Source: Nocardioides faecalis (GTDB lineage: Bacteria; Actinomycetota; Actinomycetes; Propionibacteriales; Nocardioidaceae). From it: a DNA stretch of 64,000 nt. Positions 51,486 through 59,942 of this stretch are shown here, piece after piece. The notes under the pieces were generated by a model. It saw only the letters and a program-made list of their open reading frames with translations. It did no database searches and was not told the origin of the DNA. Both the position numbers and the translations under genes were made by a program. The stretch's first letter is position 1. Every line of letters begins with the position of its first letter. Where the stretch lies: NCBI RefSeq assembly GCF_018388425.1, contig NZ_CP074406.1, positions 558,001 to 622,000 of the forward strand, in the 5' to 3' direction.

Positions 51486-52352
51486 ATGACCATCACCAAG
51501 ACGTTCCTCAGCGCAGCGACCATTACCGCACTGGCTGGCATCGTGACCGCTTGCGGCACAGCATCTGAAACCCCCAGAGCCACTCAGGATCCCGCCTCGA
51601 CGAGGACTCTGGACGTCCCTCGGGTCGCGGTCAGCGGGCGCTACAAGCCCCCCGCGGACGGGCCGGCTCGTGACCTGATCGACCACCAAGCGGCCGTCTC
51701 GAGCTCGGCCTCGTCCATCAACTTCGAAACCGGGCTTGCAGAGTTCCTGCCCAGGCAGCAGTTTTCCATCGACGGTGGCCCGCCCGCGCCCGCGTCCCGT
51801 GGCATCCTCGTCGGTGAGATCGTCTCGGTCGCCCCAGGCAGTGGGTACGCCCTGCTGGATGCCGATGGCAAGCCAGACCCCGACGCGGAGGGAGGCACTC
51901 CGGTTCCGTTCGACGACTCACGCGCGATGTGGCGGGTAGTCGTCGTGACCGTCAAGGTCGACCACGCACTCACGACAGCCCCCGCCGGAGGCTGTGACCC
52001 CAATGACAGCGACGGGTGCACCGCGCAGTTCGGGTACCCGATCTACAGCGCCGACCCCGGGAATGACGTAAAGGGACTCCGTGCGCTGGGCGACGTCGTC
52101 GTCGTGCTGGACCCCAAGAGGTCCTACCCGAAGATCGCCAAGGATCTCCCCGCAGTGGCCCGAGGCGGCGCGCTGCTCGGCGACATCGATGCTCGGGGCG
52201 TTATCGGGTTCCCAGCTCTTGGCGAAGAGAACGAGAGCTTCGTCGGAGCCCACGACACCGTCGCCTCACTCGTCAAGCAGGCAGAGAAGGCGACGCCACC
52301 CGTCATCCGGGTCACCGTCGACCTTGAGACCGGAACTATCAAGAGGGGCTAG
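51486..52352 (+). CDS. Lipoprotein of unknown function, element cargo
   Basis: 288 residues. The signal LSAATITALAGIVTACGTAS contains a lipobox (VTAC), so Cys23 should be lipidated and the protein held at the outer face of the membrane. The mature part is strand-rich, with GILVGEIVSVAPGSGYALLD and KGLRALGDVVVVLDPKRSYP; two cysteines (CDPNDSDGC) may pair. No family recognised. Immediately downstream of the metzincin, so the two may act together at the cell surface. Confidence 0.7.
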   Translation: MTITKTFLSAATITALAGIVTACGTASETPRATQDPASTRTLDVPRVAVSGRYKPPADGPARDLIDHQAAVSSSASSINFETGLAEFLPRQQFSIDGGPPAPASRGILVGEIVSVAPGSGYALLDADGKPDPDAEGGTPVPFDDSRAMWRVVVVTVKVDHALTTAPAGGCDPNDSDGCTAQFGYPIYSADPGNDVKGLRALGDVVVVLDPKRSYPKIAKDLPAVARGGALLGDIDARGVIGFPALGEENESFVGAHDTVASLVKQAEKATPPVIRVTVDLETGTIKRG

Positions 52353-52392
52353 TGCTCCGTTCTAGAGGGCACCTAGCACAACAGAGGGCCCA

Positions 52393-52419
52393 CTCCCGCC
52401 ACCGCGTAGGTGACGGGAG
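52393..52419 (+). terminator. Hairpin after the lipoprotein gene
   Basis: CTCCCG (52393-52398) pairs with CGGGAG (52414-52419), continued by CACC/GGTG across one mismatch. It lies 40 bases after the lipoprotein stop. Confidence 0.6.
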
Positions 52420-52823
52420 GGGAGTGATGCGTGCTGGTCAGCGTCGGCGGGTCGCTGCCGCACCGCACGTACACATCGCGGCGGCGGTCGCGGCTGACTC
52501 CGGGCCGTTCGGCGACGAGATGACGCGGAGCGTGCTGCAGCAGGGGAGGGGGAGGACGGTGTAGGTCATGGTGCTGTAGCTCGTTCGCTGATCTCGGGGC
52601 CGGAGCACCGCCACCGTCGTCCCCCGACGGGACGGAGGCTGGTGCTCCATGAAGGGGTCACGAGCGTAGCGCGGGGAGACTGCGGGGCGGCTGCTCAGCG
52701 AGAGGTAACGCTCAACACACGACCCGCCCGAAACGCCCCAAGCCGCCCCGCCCCCAGCGTGTGGGGACGGGGCGGCGTGCGTGTGGGAGCGGCGCTTACT
52801 GCGGAGAGTGCGGGGCCGGACCC
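52420..52823. other. Gene-free stretch inside the element
   Basis: About 400 bases without a convincing gene. It contains a strong hairpin (52742-52776: GCCGCCCCG with CGGGGCGGC, extended by CCCC/GGGG) just before the IS3 remnant. Confidence 0.5.
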
Positions 52824-53380
52824 GACGACCTGCTCGCGGTCGTTGATGAGCACGGCGTGATCCGCCACGAGTTCGTCGCCGACGGCCCGAACAAGGTGTG
52901 GCTCTGGGACATCTCAGAACACCCCACGCGGGAAGGCAAGCTCTACATCTGCGCGATTAAGGACGTCTTCTCCAACAAGATCGTCCGCTACTCCATCGAC
53001 TTACGAATGAAGTCGTCGTTGGCGCAGGCCGCGATGCGGAACGCGATCGCGCTTCGCTCACCAGTCGGCACGGTGTGCCACTCGGACAGAGGCGTTAGTT
53101 TCGCGCCAAACGCACCCAGCAGCTCCTGACCAACAACGGCCTGGTCGGGTCGATGGGCCGCTCCTACGGGGCCGGTGACAACGCCAGCATGGAGAGCTTC
53201 TTCGCACTCCTGCAGAAGAACGTGCTCAACACCCGCCGCTGGGACACCCGCGACGAGTTGCGGCTCGAGATGGTCCGCTGGATCGAAACGAAGTACAACC
53301 GCCGCCGACGACAGCGAGGACTTGGCAGGCTCACGCCCGTCGAGTTTGAGATGATCTACGCAGCCGCAGACGCGGCCTGA
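52824..53380 (+). pseudogene. IS3-family transposase remnant
   Basis: The integrase core of an IS3 orfB: PNKVWLWDISEHPTREGKLY, AIKDVFSNKIVRYSI and CHSDRG, then in a second frame FRAKRTQQLLTNNGLVGSMG, GDNASMESFFALLQKNVL and WIETKYNRRRRQRGLG. The N-terminal half is missing. The frames meet near 53091-53098 where a base is lost and a TAG replaces the expected Gln codon, so it is inactive. Confidence 0.85.
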
Positions 53381-54057
53381 CACCCCGACCGCTACGCGTC
53401 ACCAAAGCGGGGGCAGTCCCCCATGGGTAATGCAAGGCGGTCGGACGATCGATCAGCGCAAGCACCAGTGGGGACGCGAGGGGCGATGATCGGTGTCTGC
53501 GGGTAGCGCCAGCAGGACGGAAACATATGGAACTGCCCGCCGGATCTGCCGGGTTGCGCTGAGTCCGCCCACGTCGCGGTGATTGGACGTGGTGTTCGGG
53601 CGCCCGCGAGTCGCGCCGAAGGAGTCGCGCGGAAGAACGTCGTGATCTGGCGGGCTCTGGTCTCGTGGTTCGGGGGACTGGTGCTTTCCGGCGGTGCGCC
53701 GCGCGCTGGGTATGGCGGCAGATGCTGCTACGGGCGGGCGCCCCGTGTTGCTCCTCGCCCCCGATGGTCGACTCAGCGGCCGTGCGGCCCCGCCAGCCTG
53801 CTCAGCGCCTGCATGAACGAGCGACCACCTGCTCGCGCGGGTGTCGCTCCCGGAGCGTCGGGCTCACCGCAACCCGCGGGGCGAGACGAGCGGTTTCCCA
53901 GCCTCTCCGAGGTGAGCTGCTTAGTGAAACTACGTAGGGCCATCGGGCGGCCACAAGACGCCGGGAGAATCTACGGCAGTAAAATGAGCGCGTACGCTGA
54001 GGGTGCCCCTTTCGCCGCGCTCTTGTGAGGGTCATTCCGATCGGAGTGATCGGGATA
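53381..54057. other. Gene-free stretch inside the element
   Basis: About 680 bases between the IS3 remnant and the HTH fragment. ORFs here have no recognisable motifs and irregular codon use; I see no gene, RNA or clear repeat. Confidence 0.5.
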
Positions 54058-54238
54058 TTACATACTCTGCGGACGACCTCGCGGACGGAGCGAGACCCCC
54101 GCCGCTCTTAGGGCAGCGTTGACTGTCGCCTTGCCGATATCTAGATGTCGGCTGATGGCTGCCGTTGAGAGTCCATGGTCGTACAACACGACGATCTGCG
54201 CTCGATCCGTCGAGTTGAGCCGGCGGCGCGCAGGGTCA
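54058..54238 (-). pseudogene. Helix-turn-helix C-terminal fragment cut by IS256
   Basis: The minus strand reads RRRLNSTDRAQIVVLYDHGL, STAAISRHLDIGKATVNAAL and RAAGVSLRPRGRPQSM to a TAA (54060-54058). This is a resolvase/transposase-type HTH followed by an AT-hook-like RPRGRP. Its upstream part is replaced by the IS256 terminus. Together with the segment 55644-55780 it may be the two halves of one gene. Confidence 0.6.
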
Positions 54239-55655
54239 AGTCCCCGGTAGTGGTGTAGCGCTGCGTTCTCCTTCTTGATGGTTCAGGCGGTCAGGGCGGG
54301 CAGTTGATCAGCTCCGATCTCGGGTTCGGTGGTGGGAACGAGGTTGACGCGGCAGCGGGCGAGGAGGTCGAGTCCGAGGTAGCGGCGGCCTTCGGCCCAC
54401 TCATCGGTCTGCTCGGCCAGGACAGCACCGACCAGGCGCACGATGGCCTCGCGGGTGGGGAAGATCCCCACGGCGTCGGTGCGGCGTCGGATCTCGCGGT
54501 TGAGGCGCTCGGCCGGGTTGTTGGACCAGATCTGGGTCCACACGTCCTTGGGGAACTCGGTGAACGCAAGGATGTCGGCACGCGCCACGTCGAGGTGGTC
54601 GTGGACTTCGGGCAGCTTGTCGTCGACGTAGTCCAGGAGCCGGTCGAACTGGGCGTGTACCGCCGGCCGATCTGGCTGGTCGTAGACGCTGTGCAGCATC
54701 GCCTTCACCGCCGGCCACATCGCTTTCGGGGTGGCGGACATGAGGTTGGCGGCGTAGTGGGTGCGGCAGCGTTGCCAGGCGGCGCCGGGCAGGTTGGCCG
54801 CGACCGCCTCGACCAGCCCTTGGTGGGCGTCTGAGGTGACCAGCCGGACCCCGGTCAGGCCGCGGGCGACGAGGTCGGCGAAGAACTCGTTCCACGCCGC
54901 CCCGGTCTCACTGGTAGCCACGCGCATGCCGAGAACCTCGCGGTGCCCATCACCATTGACGCCGGTCGCGAGCAGCACCACGGCGTTGATGACCCGGCCG
55001 CCCTCGCGGACCTTCATCGTCAGCGCGTCGGCGGCGACGAAGGTGAACGGGCCGGCGGTGTCGAGGGGTCGGTGGCGGAACTCCTCGACGTGCTCGTCGA
55101 GCTCGGCGGCCATCCGCGACACCTGGGACTTGCTCAACGAGTCGATGCCCAGGCTCTTGACCAGCTTGTCCATCCGCCGCGTGCTTACGCCGGCGAGGTA
55201 GCAGTCAGCCACCACGGTGATCAGCGCGGACTCCGAGCGCTTGCGGCGCTCGAGGAGCCACTCCGGGAAGTAGGTGCCCTTCCTGAGTTTGGGGATCGCG
55301 ACGTCGATGGTGCCAACCCTGGTGTCCAGCGGGCGGCGGCGGTAGCCGTTGCGCTGCGCGACCCGACCCGGATCCGGGCGGCCATACTCGGCGCCGACCA
55401 CCGCGTCGGCGTCGGCGGACAACAGTGCGTTGATGATCGTCTGCAGCAGGCTGCGCATCAGATCCGGACTCGCCTCAGCCAGGGCTTCACCAAGCAGGCC
55501 AGCAGGGTCGACAATGTGTGGTGCGGTCATCGTGATGACTCCGTTCGAGGGTGCTGTGAGAGGTTCACTCGAAGGATCACGCGGTGGCCGCATCTACGTC
55601 TTCCGTACACGCCGATGACGATCCCGGCGACCGCGCTACACCACTATCGGGGACT
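54239..55655. mobile_element. IS256-family insertion sequence (intact)
   Basis: Terminal inverted repeats 54239-54261 (AGTCCCCGGTAGTGGTGTAG...) and 55633-55655 match over 23 bases with one mismatch. The element is about 1.4 kb with one full-length transposase, as usual for IS256. No target duplication is evident next to these ends. Confidence 0.8.
54283..55530 (-). CDS. IS256-family transposase
   Basis: A 415-residue transposase with the DDE catalytic set: Asp in [15 protein letters not shown], Asp in [14 protein letters not shown], and Glu in [18 protein letters not shown], the family signature. The N-terminal part ([20 protein letters not shown], then [20 protein letters not shown]) is standard. 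ATG at 55530 is the family start; an in-frame extension is not supported. No stop or frameshift, so the enzyme is probably functional. Confidence 0.93.
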   Translation of the reverse strand: MTAPHIVDPAGLLGEALAEASPDLMRSLLQTIINALLSADADAVVGAEYGRPDPGRVAQRNGYRRRPLDTRVGTIDVAIPKLRKGTYFPEWLLERRKRSESALITVVADCYLAGVSTRRMDKLVKSLGIDSLSKSQVSRMAAELDEHVEEFRHRPLDTAGPFTFVAADALTMKVREGGRVINAVVLLATGVNGDGHREVLGMRVATSETGAAWNEFFADLVARGLTGVRLVTSDAHQGLVEAVAANLPGAAWQRCRTHYAANLMSATPKAMWPAVKAMLHSVYDQPDRPAVHAQFDRLLDYVDDKLPEVHDHLDVARADILAFTEFPKDVWTQIWSNNPAERLNREIRRRTDAVGIFPTREAIVRLVGAVLAEQTDEWAEGRRYLGLDLLARCRVNLVPTTEPEIGADQLPALTA

Positions 55656-55780
55656 CAACTGCGCGCCAGGGCGCTGGAAATAGTCGTCCACCCGGGCGTC
55701 CGCGCCCGCGAGTTGCTCGTTGACTTCAGCTAGCCAGGCGAGTGCCTCAGAGTTCGAGTACTGCTGCAGTAGCTCCACCA
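55644..55780 (-). pseudogene. Right-end ORF segment, candidate native 3' extension of the integrase
   Basis: From the attR core the minus strand is open and reads VELLQQYSNSEALAWLAEVN, then EQLAGADARVDDYFQRPGA, until the IS256 end. At attL the integrase frame enters the same core as VEL, in the same phase. On excision the integrase would therefore read directly into this segment. There is no start signal of its own. Confidence 0.5.
55771..55780. other. attR core (10-bp repeat)
   Basis: AGCTCCACCA, identical to the tRNA-Ala 3' end at 47404-47413. To its right the host sequence resumes with a terminator. Confidence 0.7.
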
Positions 55781-55788
55781 GCACAGGA

Positions 55789-55811
55789 GGCCGGACCCGG
55801 CGGGTCCGGCC
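55789..55811 (+). terminator. Displaced tRNA-Ala terminator
   Basis: GGCCGGACCC (55789-55798) and GGGTCCGGCC (55802-55811) form a perfect 10-bp stem with a GGC loop followed by TTCT. It stands nine bases after attR, which places it right behind the tRNA gene in the element-free chromosome. Confidence 0.75.
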
Positions 55812-55895
55812 TTCTGCCGTTCCCGGATCCTTCCGCCAGCGCCGGCGCCGAGCACGAGTTCCGCGGAGCCGAGGACGACGGCCCTGCGATGCGCC

Positions 55896-55907
55896 TACGT
55901 TGGCGCA
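55896..55907 (+). promoter_or_regulatory. Leaderless promoter of the secreted protein gene
   Basis: TACGTT (55896-55901) ends six bases before the GTG at 55908; no ribosome binding site is present. Confidence 0.45.
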
Positions 55908-57104
55908 GTGAATCGACTCAGGAGCCGCCTGCTCCCCGTCATCTCCGTCCTCCCGGTATTCGTCGTCGCCGTCGCGCTCGCCCTCGTCGTGCCGCTGACC
56001 GGGCCGGTCGCCGCGCACGCGGCACCGCTGACCGTCCCGGTGACGCCCTCGGCGCTTCCGGTGGGCGCACCGGTGAAGGCTCCGGCGCACCTGCTCGACG
56101 ACGCGCTGGTGCTGCCGGGCGGCCGCGTCGTACGGATCGGGAGGGACGGAGTGCAGCCGACCAGCGTGCACCGAGTCCGTGGTGGCTACCTGGTCGCCTC
56201 CCAGCGCTGGGCGGCCGGGCGGCTGAAGGGCTACCGCGTCGACCTGGTAAAGCCGGACGGTCGCCGCCGTACCGTGCTCAGGCACACGCGGTACGACGTG
56301 TGGCGGGTCGCCTCCGACGGGCGCACCTTCCTCGGCGCGGCCGCGCTGCGGGACCGCAAGGGCCGGTGGAAGCCGGGCGCGCTGCTGCGTCGGATCCGGG
56401 TCGGTGACGGCCACACGCTGGGCAAGGCGCGGCGCCTCGCCGCCTACCCCGACACCGTGCTCGTCGGCACCACGCGGGTGCTGCTGAGCTACGTCCCGCT
56501 CGCCGGCAGGCACCAGGGCAGGCCGCGCACCGAGTGGTGGAGCACGAGCACCGGCCGCGTGCGGGTCCTCGCCCGCGCGGCGAGCCGTCCCCGGCATGCG
56601 CCGTACGGCGTGCAGGCGGCCTCGCGCGACGCGCGGGCGTACAGCGTGACCGAGCGCGGTCGCCAGGTCGTGCGCGACCTCCGCACGGACAAGCGGTTGT
56701 GGCGCACCGCCCCCGACGAGAGCGTGCTCGCCTTCGCGCCGGATGGGAAGAAGGTCATCACCCGCGCCGAGCCCCGGCGCCCGGACCCCGAGGCCGACGA
56801 CTACGTGGCCGGTCGCCTCACCGTGCGCAACGCCCGCACGGGCCGGGTGCTGGCGGTGTACCGCGGTCTCGTCGACGGCCTCGGCCCGAGGGCGCAGCCG
56901 GGTGGGAGCCTGACGAGCCGAGTGACCCGGTGGGAGTCCGAGGACACGTTCCTCATGCACGCCCACGAGTCGCTGGAGAGTCACGAGGAGGGCTTCACCC
57001 CGCTCGGTGGGACCTGGGTCCGATGCCGGGTGTCGACCGCGAGGTGCGAGCGGGTGCCGAACCCGGGGGTGCTCGCCGGCACCTGGGTCACCCCGCTCAG
57101 CTGA
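55908..57104 (+). CDS. Secreted protein, unknown function (paralogue A)
   Basis: 398 residues with a long signal peptide (about 1-39, ending AAHAAP). The mature part is basic and strand-rich with repeating YxVxSxxW, GRTFLGAA and WWSTSTGRVRVLARA type blocks, suggesting a beta-propeller or similar repeat fold. It is clearly homologous along its length to the protein at 59943-61091 (shared VPVTPSALPVGAPVKAPA, VASDGRT, RWESEDTFLMHA, RCRVSTARCERVP). Two Cys near the C-terminus are conserved in both and could be disulfide-linked. No known family recognised. Confidence 0.8.
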   Translation: MNRLRSRLLPVISVLPVFVVAVALALVVPLTGPVAAHAAPLTVPVTPSALPVGAPVKAPAHLLDDALVLPGGRVVRIGRDGVQPTSVHRVRGGYLVASQRWAAGRLKGYRVDLVKPDGRRRTVLRHTRYDVWRVASDGRTFLGAAALRDRKGRWKPGALLRRIRVGDGHTLGKARRLAAYPDTVLVGTTRVLLSYVPLAGRHQGRPRTEWWSTSTGRVRVLARAASRPRHAPYGVQAASRDARAYSVTERGRQVVRDLRTDKRLWRTAPDESVLAFAPDGKKVITRAEPRRPDPEADDYVAGRLTVRNARTGRVLAVYRGLVDGLGPRAQPGGSLTSRVTRWESEDTFLMHAHESLESHEEGFTPLGGTWVRCRVSTARCERVPNPGVLAGTWVTPLS

Positions 57105-57150
57105 TCCGCCCAGCTGATCCGCCCAGCTGATCCGCCCGGCTGATCCGCCC
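57099..57150. repeat. 13-bp tandem repeat over the stop codon
   Basis: Four copies of RGCTGATCCGCCC run 57099-57150. The TGA in the first (57102-57104) ends the preceding gene; the copies at 57115, 57128 and 57141 place TGA in all three frames. Confidence 0.85.
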
Positions 57151-57198
57151 GCTGACCGGGCCCCGCCGACCGGCTGGATGGTCCCCGGCCGAGGAGGT

Positions 57199-57564
57199 TC
57201 AGTCCTGCCAGGGCGCGGACTCGCCCATCTTGCGGTAGTACTTCGCCAGGTGGCTCTTCACCCGGTCGACGTCGTTGCCGGGCAGGTCGACCCCGCCGCG
57301 CCCGCCCTGCATCACGTTGCCCGCGGCCATCACGCCGCGGGGGACTGCGCGCAGCCGTCCGTCGACGACGTCGGCGACGAGCAGCTTGTAGGCGGTGAAG
57401 TTCTGCTTCGCGTCGGCGTCGTACCAGACGTGGGCGTCGCGGTACTTCGCGTTGGGCTCCTCGGTGGCGCCCGCCCACTCGCGGACCCGCTTCTCGGCGG
57501 CGGCGCCGTCCCACGGGTGGTCGCGGTCGGCGAGCGGCAGGTCCTGGAAGGCGGTCACGGCCAT
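57199..57564 (-). CDS. Small protein resembling the C-terminal part of HK97-type prohead protease proteins
   Basis: 121 residues, cytoplasmic: DRDHPWDGAAAEKRVREWAG, KQNFTAYKLLVADVVDG, LRAVPRGVMAAGNVMQGGRGGVDLP and VKSHLAKYYRKMGES. The NFTAYKL...ADV..G.L.AVPRGV pattern recalls a domain found at the end of phage prohead protease/scaffold proteins and as free-standing bacterial proteins. Here no protease domain or phage gene is present. The start is preceded by AAGGAG. Function unknown. Confidence 0.6.
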   Translation of the reverse strand: MAVTAFQDLPLADRDHPWDGAAAEKRVREWAGATEEPNAKYRDAHVWYDADAKQNFTAYKLLVADVVDGRLRAVPRGVMAAGNVMQGGRGGVDLPGNDVDRVKSHLAKYYRKMGESAPWQD

Positions 57565-57618
57565 CGGCGGTCTCCTTGCTCGCGTTTCCGGGAGGGGCTC
57601 CCGGCCTCCTCCGCAGCG

Positions 57619-59778
57619 TTACCCGGCCGGCGGCGGCCCACCCGTGTCCGGCGCTGTGTCGAGCACCGGGGCGAGGGCCTCGGCCAGCACCGGCGCCAGC
57701 TTGGCGGCGTACTGCCGGGTGAGGTGCACGATGTCCCAGCGCACCAGCGTGCCGCCGGCGAAGAGCGGGCAGCGCCCGTCGACGCAGAACCAGCCGCTGG
57801 TGTCGACGTACGTCGCGCCGGTCTGCGAGGCGGCGGCCCGCTCGGCGCTCGCCTTCTCCGCCCAGGCCGGGCTCAGGGAGCCCGCGCAGTCGGCGGGCTC
57901 GGCGAACCGGGTGATGCAGCCGTCCGGGGTGTGTCCGGCCGGGGGCGGGGCGAGCAGCACCACCTCGGTCGAGGGCGCCGCGACGGCGTCCACCGTCCGG
58001 ACCACGGCCGCGCGCCAGGCGCCGACGAGGTCGGCAGGGGCGTCGGCCATGCGCCTGATGTTCAGCTCGGAGTCGGAGGCGACGAGCAGGTCGGGGCGCG
58101 CGGCCCGGACCTGCTCGCGCAGCACGTCTCGCGCCTCGTTGCAGCGCTGGGAGCCGGCGGGGTCCTCGACCACGGCGACCGCCACCTCGGCGAAGGGACA
58201 GTTCGACAGCGCGTAGCCGCGCACCGTCCAGTCGGGTCCGAGCGCCTCGCGCAGCGCGGGCAGCCACGCGATCGCCACCGAGTCGCCGACGACCAGCGCC
58301 TGGCGGCGGCCCGAGCCGTGGCGGCACCGCGAGGCGTCGGTGAGGTCGGCGGGGTTGAGGCAACCCGCCTCGGGCTCCAGCTCCGGGTTGATGCCCTGCT
58401 CGACGACGTCGTCGAGCGGTGGGGTCAGCGCGGGGAACTCCGTGGCGGCCAGCGCCGCGCTGAGCTCCGCACGGAGCGACTCTGCGGCCGTGGGCGGCTC
58501 GCGGCCGGCCTCGGCTCCCGCCGTCGGCGCCGGGATCGCGACGGGCGGCCCCGCGACAGGTCCCGGCGCGGGCACCAGCACCGCGACGAGCAGCGCCGTC
58601 GCGGTGACGCCGATCATCGCCAGGGCCGGCCGCGGACCCCAGGCGCGGCGCCGCCGGGGTGCGTTCACAGGCCGTCGCAGCGGCTCCTCCACCAGGTGGT
58701 GGGTGAGCACGGCGAGCGCGAGGGCGGTCCCGAGCGCCGCGGCCCGGGTGCCGGGGCCCCAGTCCGGCGCCAGGGCCTGGGCGAGCACGATGACCGCGAA
58801 GTGCCACAGGTAGAGCGCGAAGGAGATCTCGCCGAGGTAGGTCACCGGGCGCAGCCGCAGCACCGACGCCGTGCGCAGGTCGTCGCCGCCGATCCCGGAC
58901 ACCAGCACCGCGACCGTCGCCGCCACCGCCACGAGCGCCCCGGGCGCGGGCAGGCCGGCGGCCGCGTCCACGCTCACCGCCGCGGCCACGACGCCCATCA
59001 GCCCGAGGGCCGCGAGAGCCTCCCGCCCGGCGCGAGGCAGACCGCGCAGCCGTGGCGCCAGGCAGGCCAGGAGCGCACCCGCCGCGAGCTCCCAGGCCCG
59101 GGAGAGCGTGGAGAAGTACGCCGTCGCCGGCGACGCCGCCGCCTCCGCCCAGGACCAGGCGAGCGAGCCGAGCAGCACCGTGCCGGCCAGCAGCGCCGTC
59201 GTACGACGTGCCGAGGGCCGGCCGGTCCCGGTGACGCGGCTGGTGCGGATGGCGCGGGCGAGCGCGAGGCCGGCGATGAGCAGCAGCGGCCAGACCAGGT
59301 AGAACTGCTCCTCCACGCCCAGCGACCAGTAGTGCTGGAGCGGGGAGGGCGGCAGGCCGCTGGCGAAGTAGTCGGTCCCGGTCGCCGCCTCGTGCCAGTT
59401 GAGCGCGAAGCCGAGGGCCCACGCCGCGTCGACGGCGATGTCGTCGAAGCGGCCCGGCAGCAGTACCAGCCGTGAGGCGAGGAGCGTCGCGGCGAGGACC
59501 AGCAGCGCCGCGGGCAGGATGCGCCGGGCGCGGCGCAGGTAGAAGGCGCCCAGCCGGATCCGACCGCCGTGCTCGGCCTCGTTGAGCAGGAGTGAGGTGA
59601 TGAGGAAGCCGGAGACCACGAAGAACATGTCGACCCCGAGGAACCCGCCCACCGGCCGGCCGGTGAGGTGGTCGGCCACGACCAGGGCGACGGCCAGCGC
59701 GCGCAGTCCCTGGATGTCGAGTCGCCGTGGCAGGGCGGTGCCGCGGGAGCGGGGCGCCGTGGCGTCCACGTCGGTCAT
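57619..59778 (-). CDS. Acyltransferase, OafA/YrhL type with C-terminal SGNH domain
   Basis: A 719-residue membrane enzyme that transfers acetyl or acyl groups to surface glycans. The acyltransferase-3 domain (about 20-360, ten helices) has RLDIQGLRALAVALVVADHL and GVDMFFVVSGFLITSLLL, then YWSLGVEEQFYLVWPLLL. The C-terminal extracellular SGNH domain (about 460-700) has VVGDSVAIAWLPAL (catalytic Ser), SDSELN and WDIVHLT (Asp-x-x-His). ATG at 59778 is the family start. It sits between the two paralogous secreted proteins and may modify them or the wall polymer they bind. Confidence 0.9.
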   Translation of the reverse strand: MTDVDATAPRSRGTALPRRLDIQGLRALAVALVVADHLTGRPVGGFLGVDMFFVVSGFLITSLLLNEAEHGGRIRLGAFYLRRARRILPAALLVLAATLLASRLVLLPGRFDDIAVDAAWALGFALNWHEAATGTDYFASGLPPSPLQHYWSLGVEEQFYLVWPLLLIAGLALARAIRTSRVTGTGRPSARRTTALLAGTVLLGSLAWSWAEAAASPATAYFSTLSRAWELAAGALLACLAPRLRGLPRAGREALAALGLMGVVAAAVSVDAAAGLPAPGALVAVAATVAVLVSGIGGDDLRTASVLRLRPVTYLGEISFALYLWHFAVIVLAQALAPDWGPGTRAAALGTALALAVLTHHLVEEPLRRPVNAPRRRRAWGPRPALAMIGVTATALLVAVLVPAPGPVAGPPVAIPAPTAGAEAGREPPTAAESLRAELSAALAATEFPALTPPLDDVVEQGINPELEPEAGCLNPADLTDASRCRHGSGRRQALVVGDSVAIAWLPALREALGPDWTVRGYALSNCPFAEVAVAVVEDPAGSQRCNEARDVLREQVRAARPDLLVASDSELNIRRMADAPADLVGAWRAAVVRTVDAVAAPSTEVVLLAPPPAGHTPDGCITRFAEPADCAGSLSPAWAEKASAERAAASQTGATYVDTSGWFCVDGRCPLFAGGTLVRWDIVHLTRQYAAKLAPVLAEALAPVLDTAPDTGGPPPAG

Positions 59779-59906
59779 GCTTGCTCGTCCTCCGTGCTCG
59801 TGAGGCGGGCACGACCACCGACGAGCCCGCGCCCATTGTCCGGACCGCTCGGGACCCGCACGCCCCCGGGAGGGGGAAGCTCCGCGGAGCACTGGGTGTG
59901 AAGGGG

Positions 59907-59942
59907 CTGACAACGCGGCCGGCCGGACGTAGCGTCACTGCC
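59907..59942 (+). promoter_or_regulatory. Leaderless promoter of paralogue B (CTGACA-17-TAGCGT)
   Basis: CTGACA (59907-59912), 17 bases, TAGCGT (59930-59935), then ATG after seven bases. One of the best -35/-10 pairs in the window. Confidence 0.6.

Noticed and set aside
53579..54028. 149-codon ORF inside the element
   Set aside because: No recognisable motif, irregular composition and no ribosome binding site. Treated as non-coding.
54231..55663. Target-site duplication around IS256
   Set aside because: The eight bases beside the two inverted repeats (CAGGGTCA and CAACTGCG) do not match, so no duplication is claimed.
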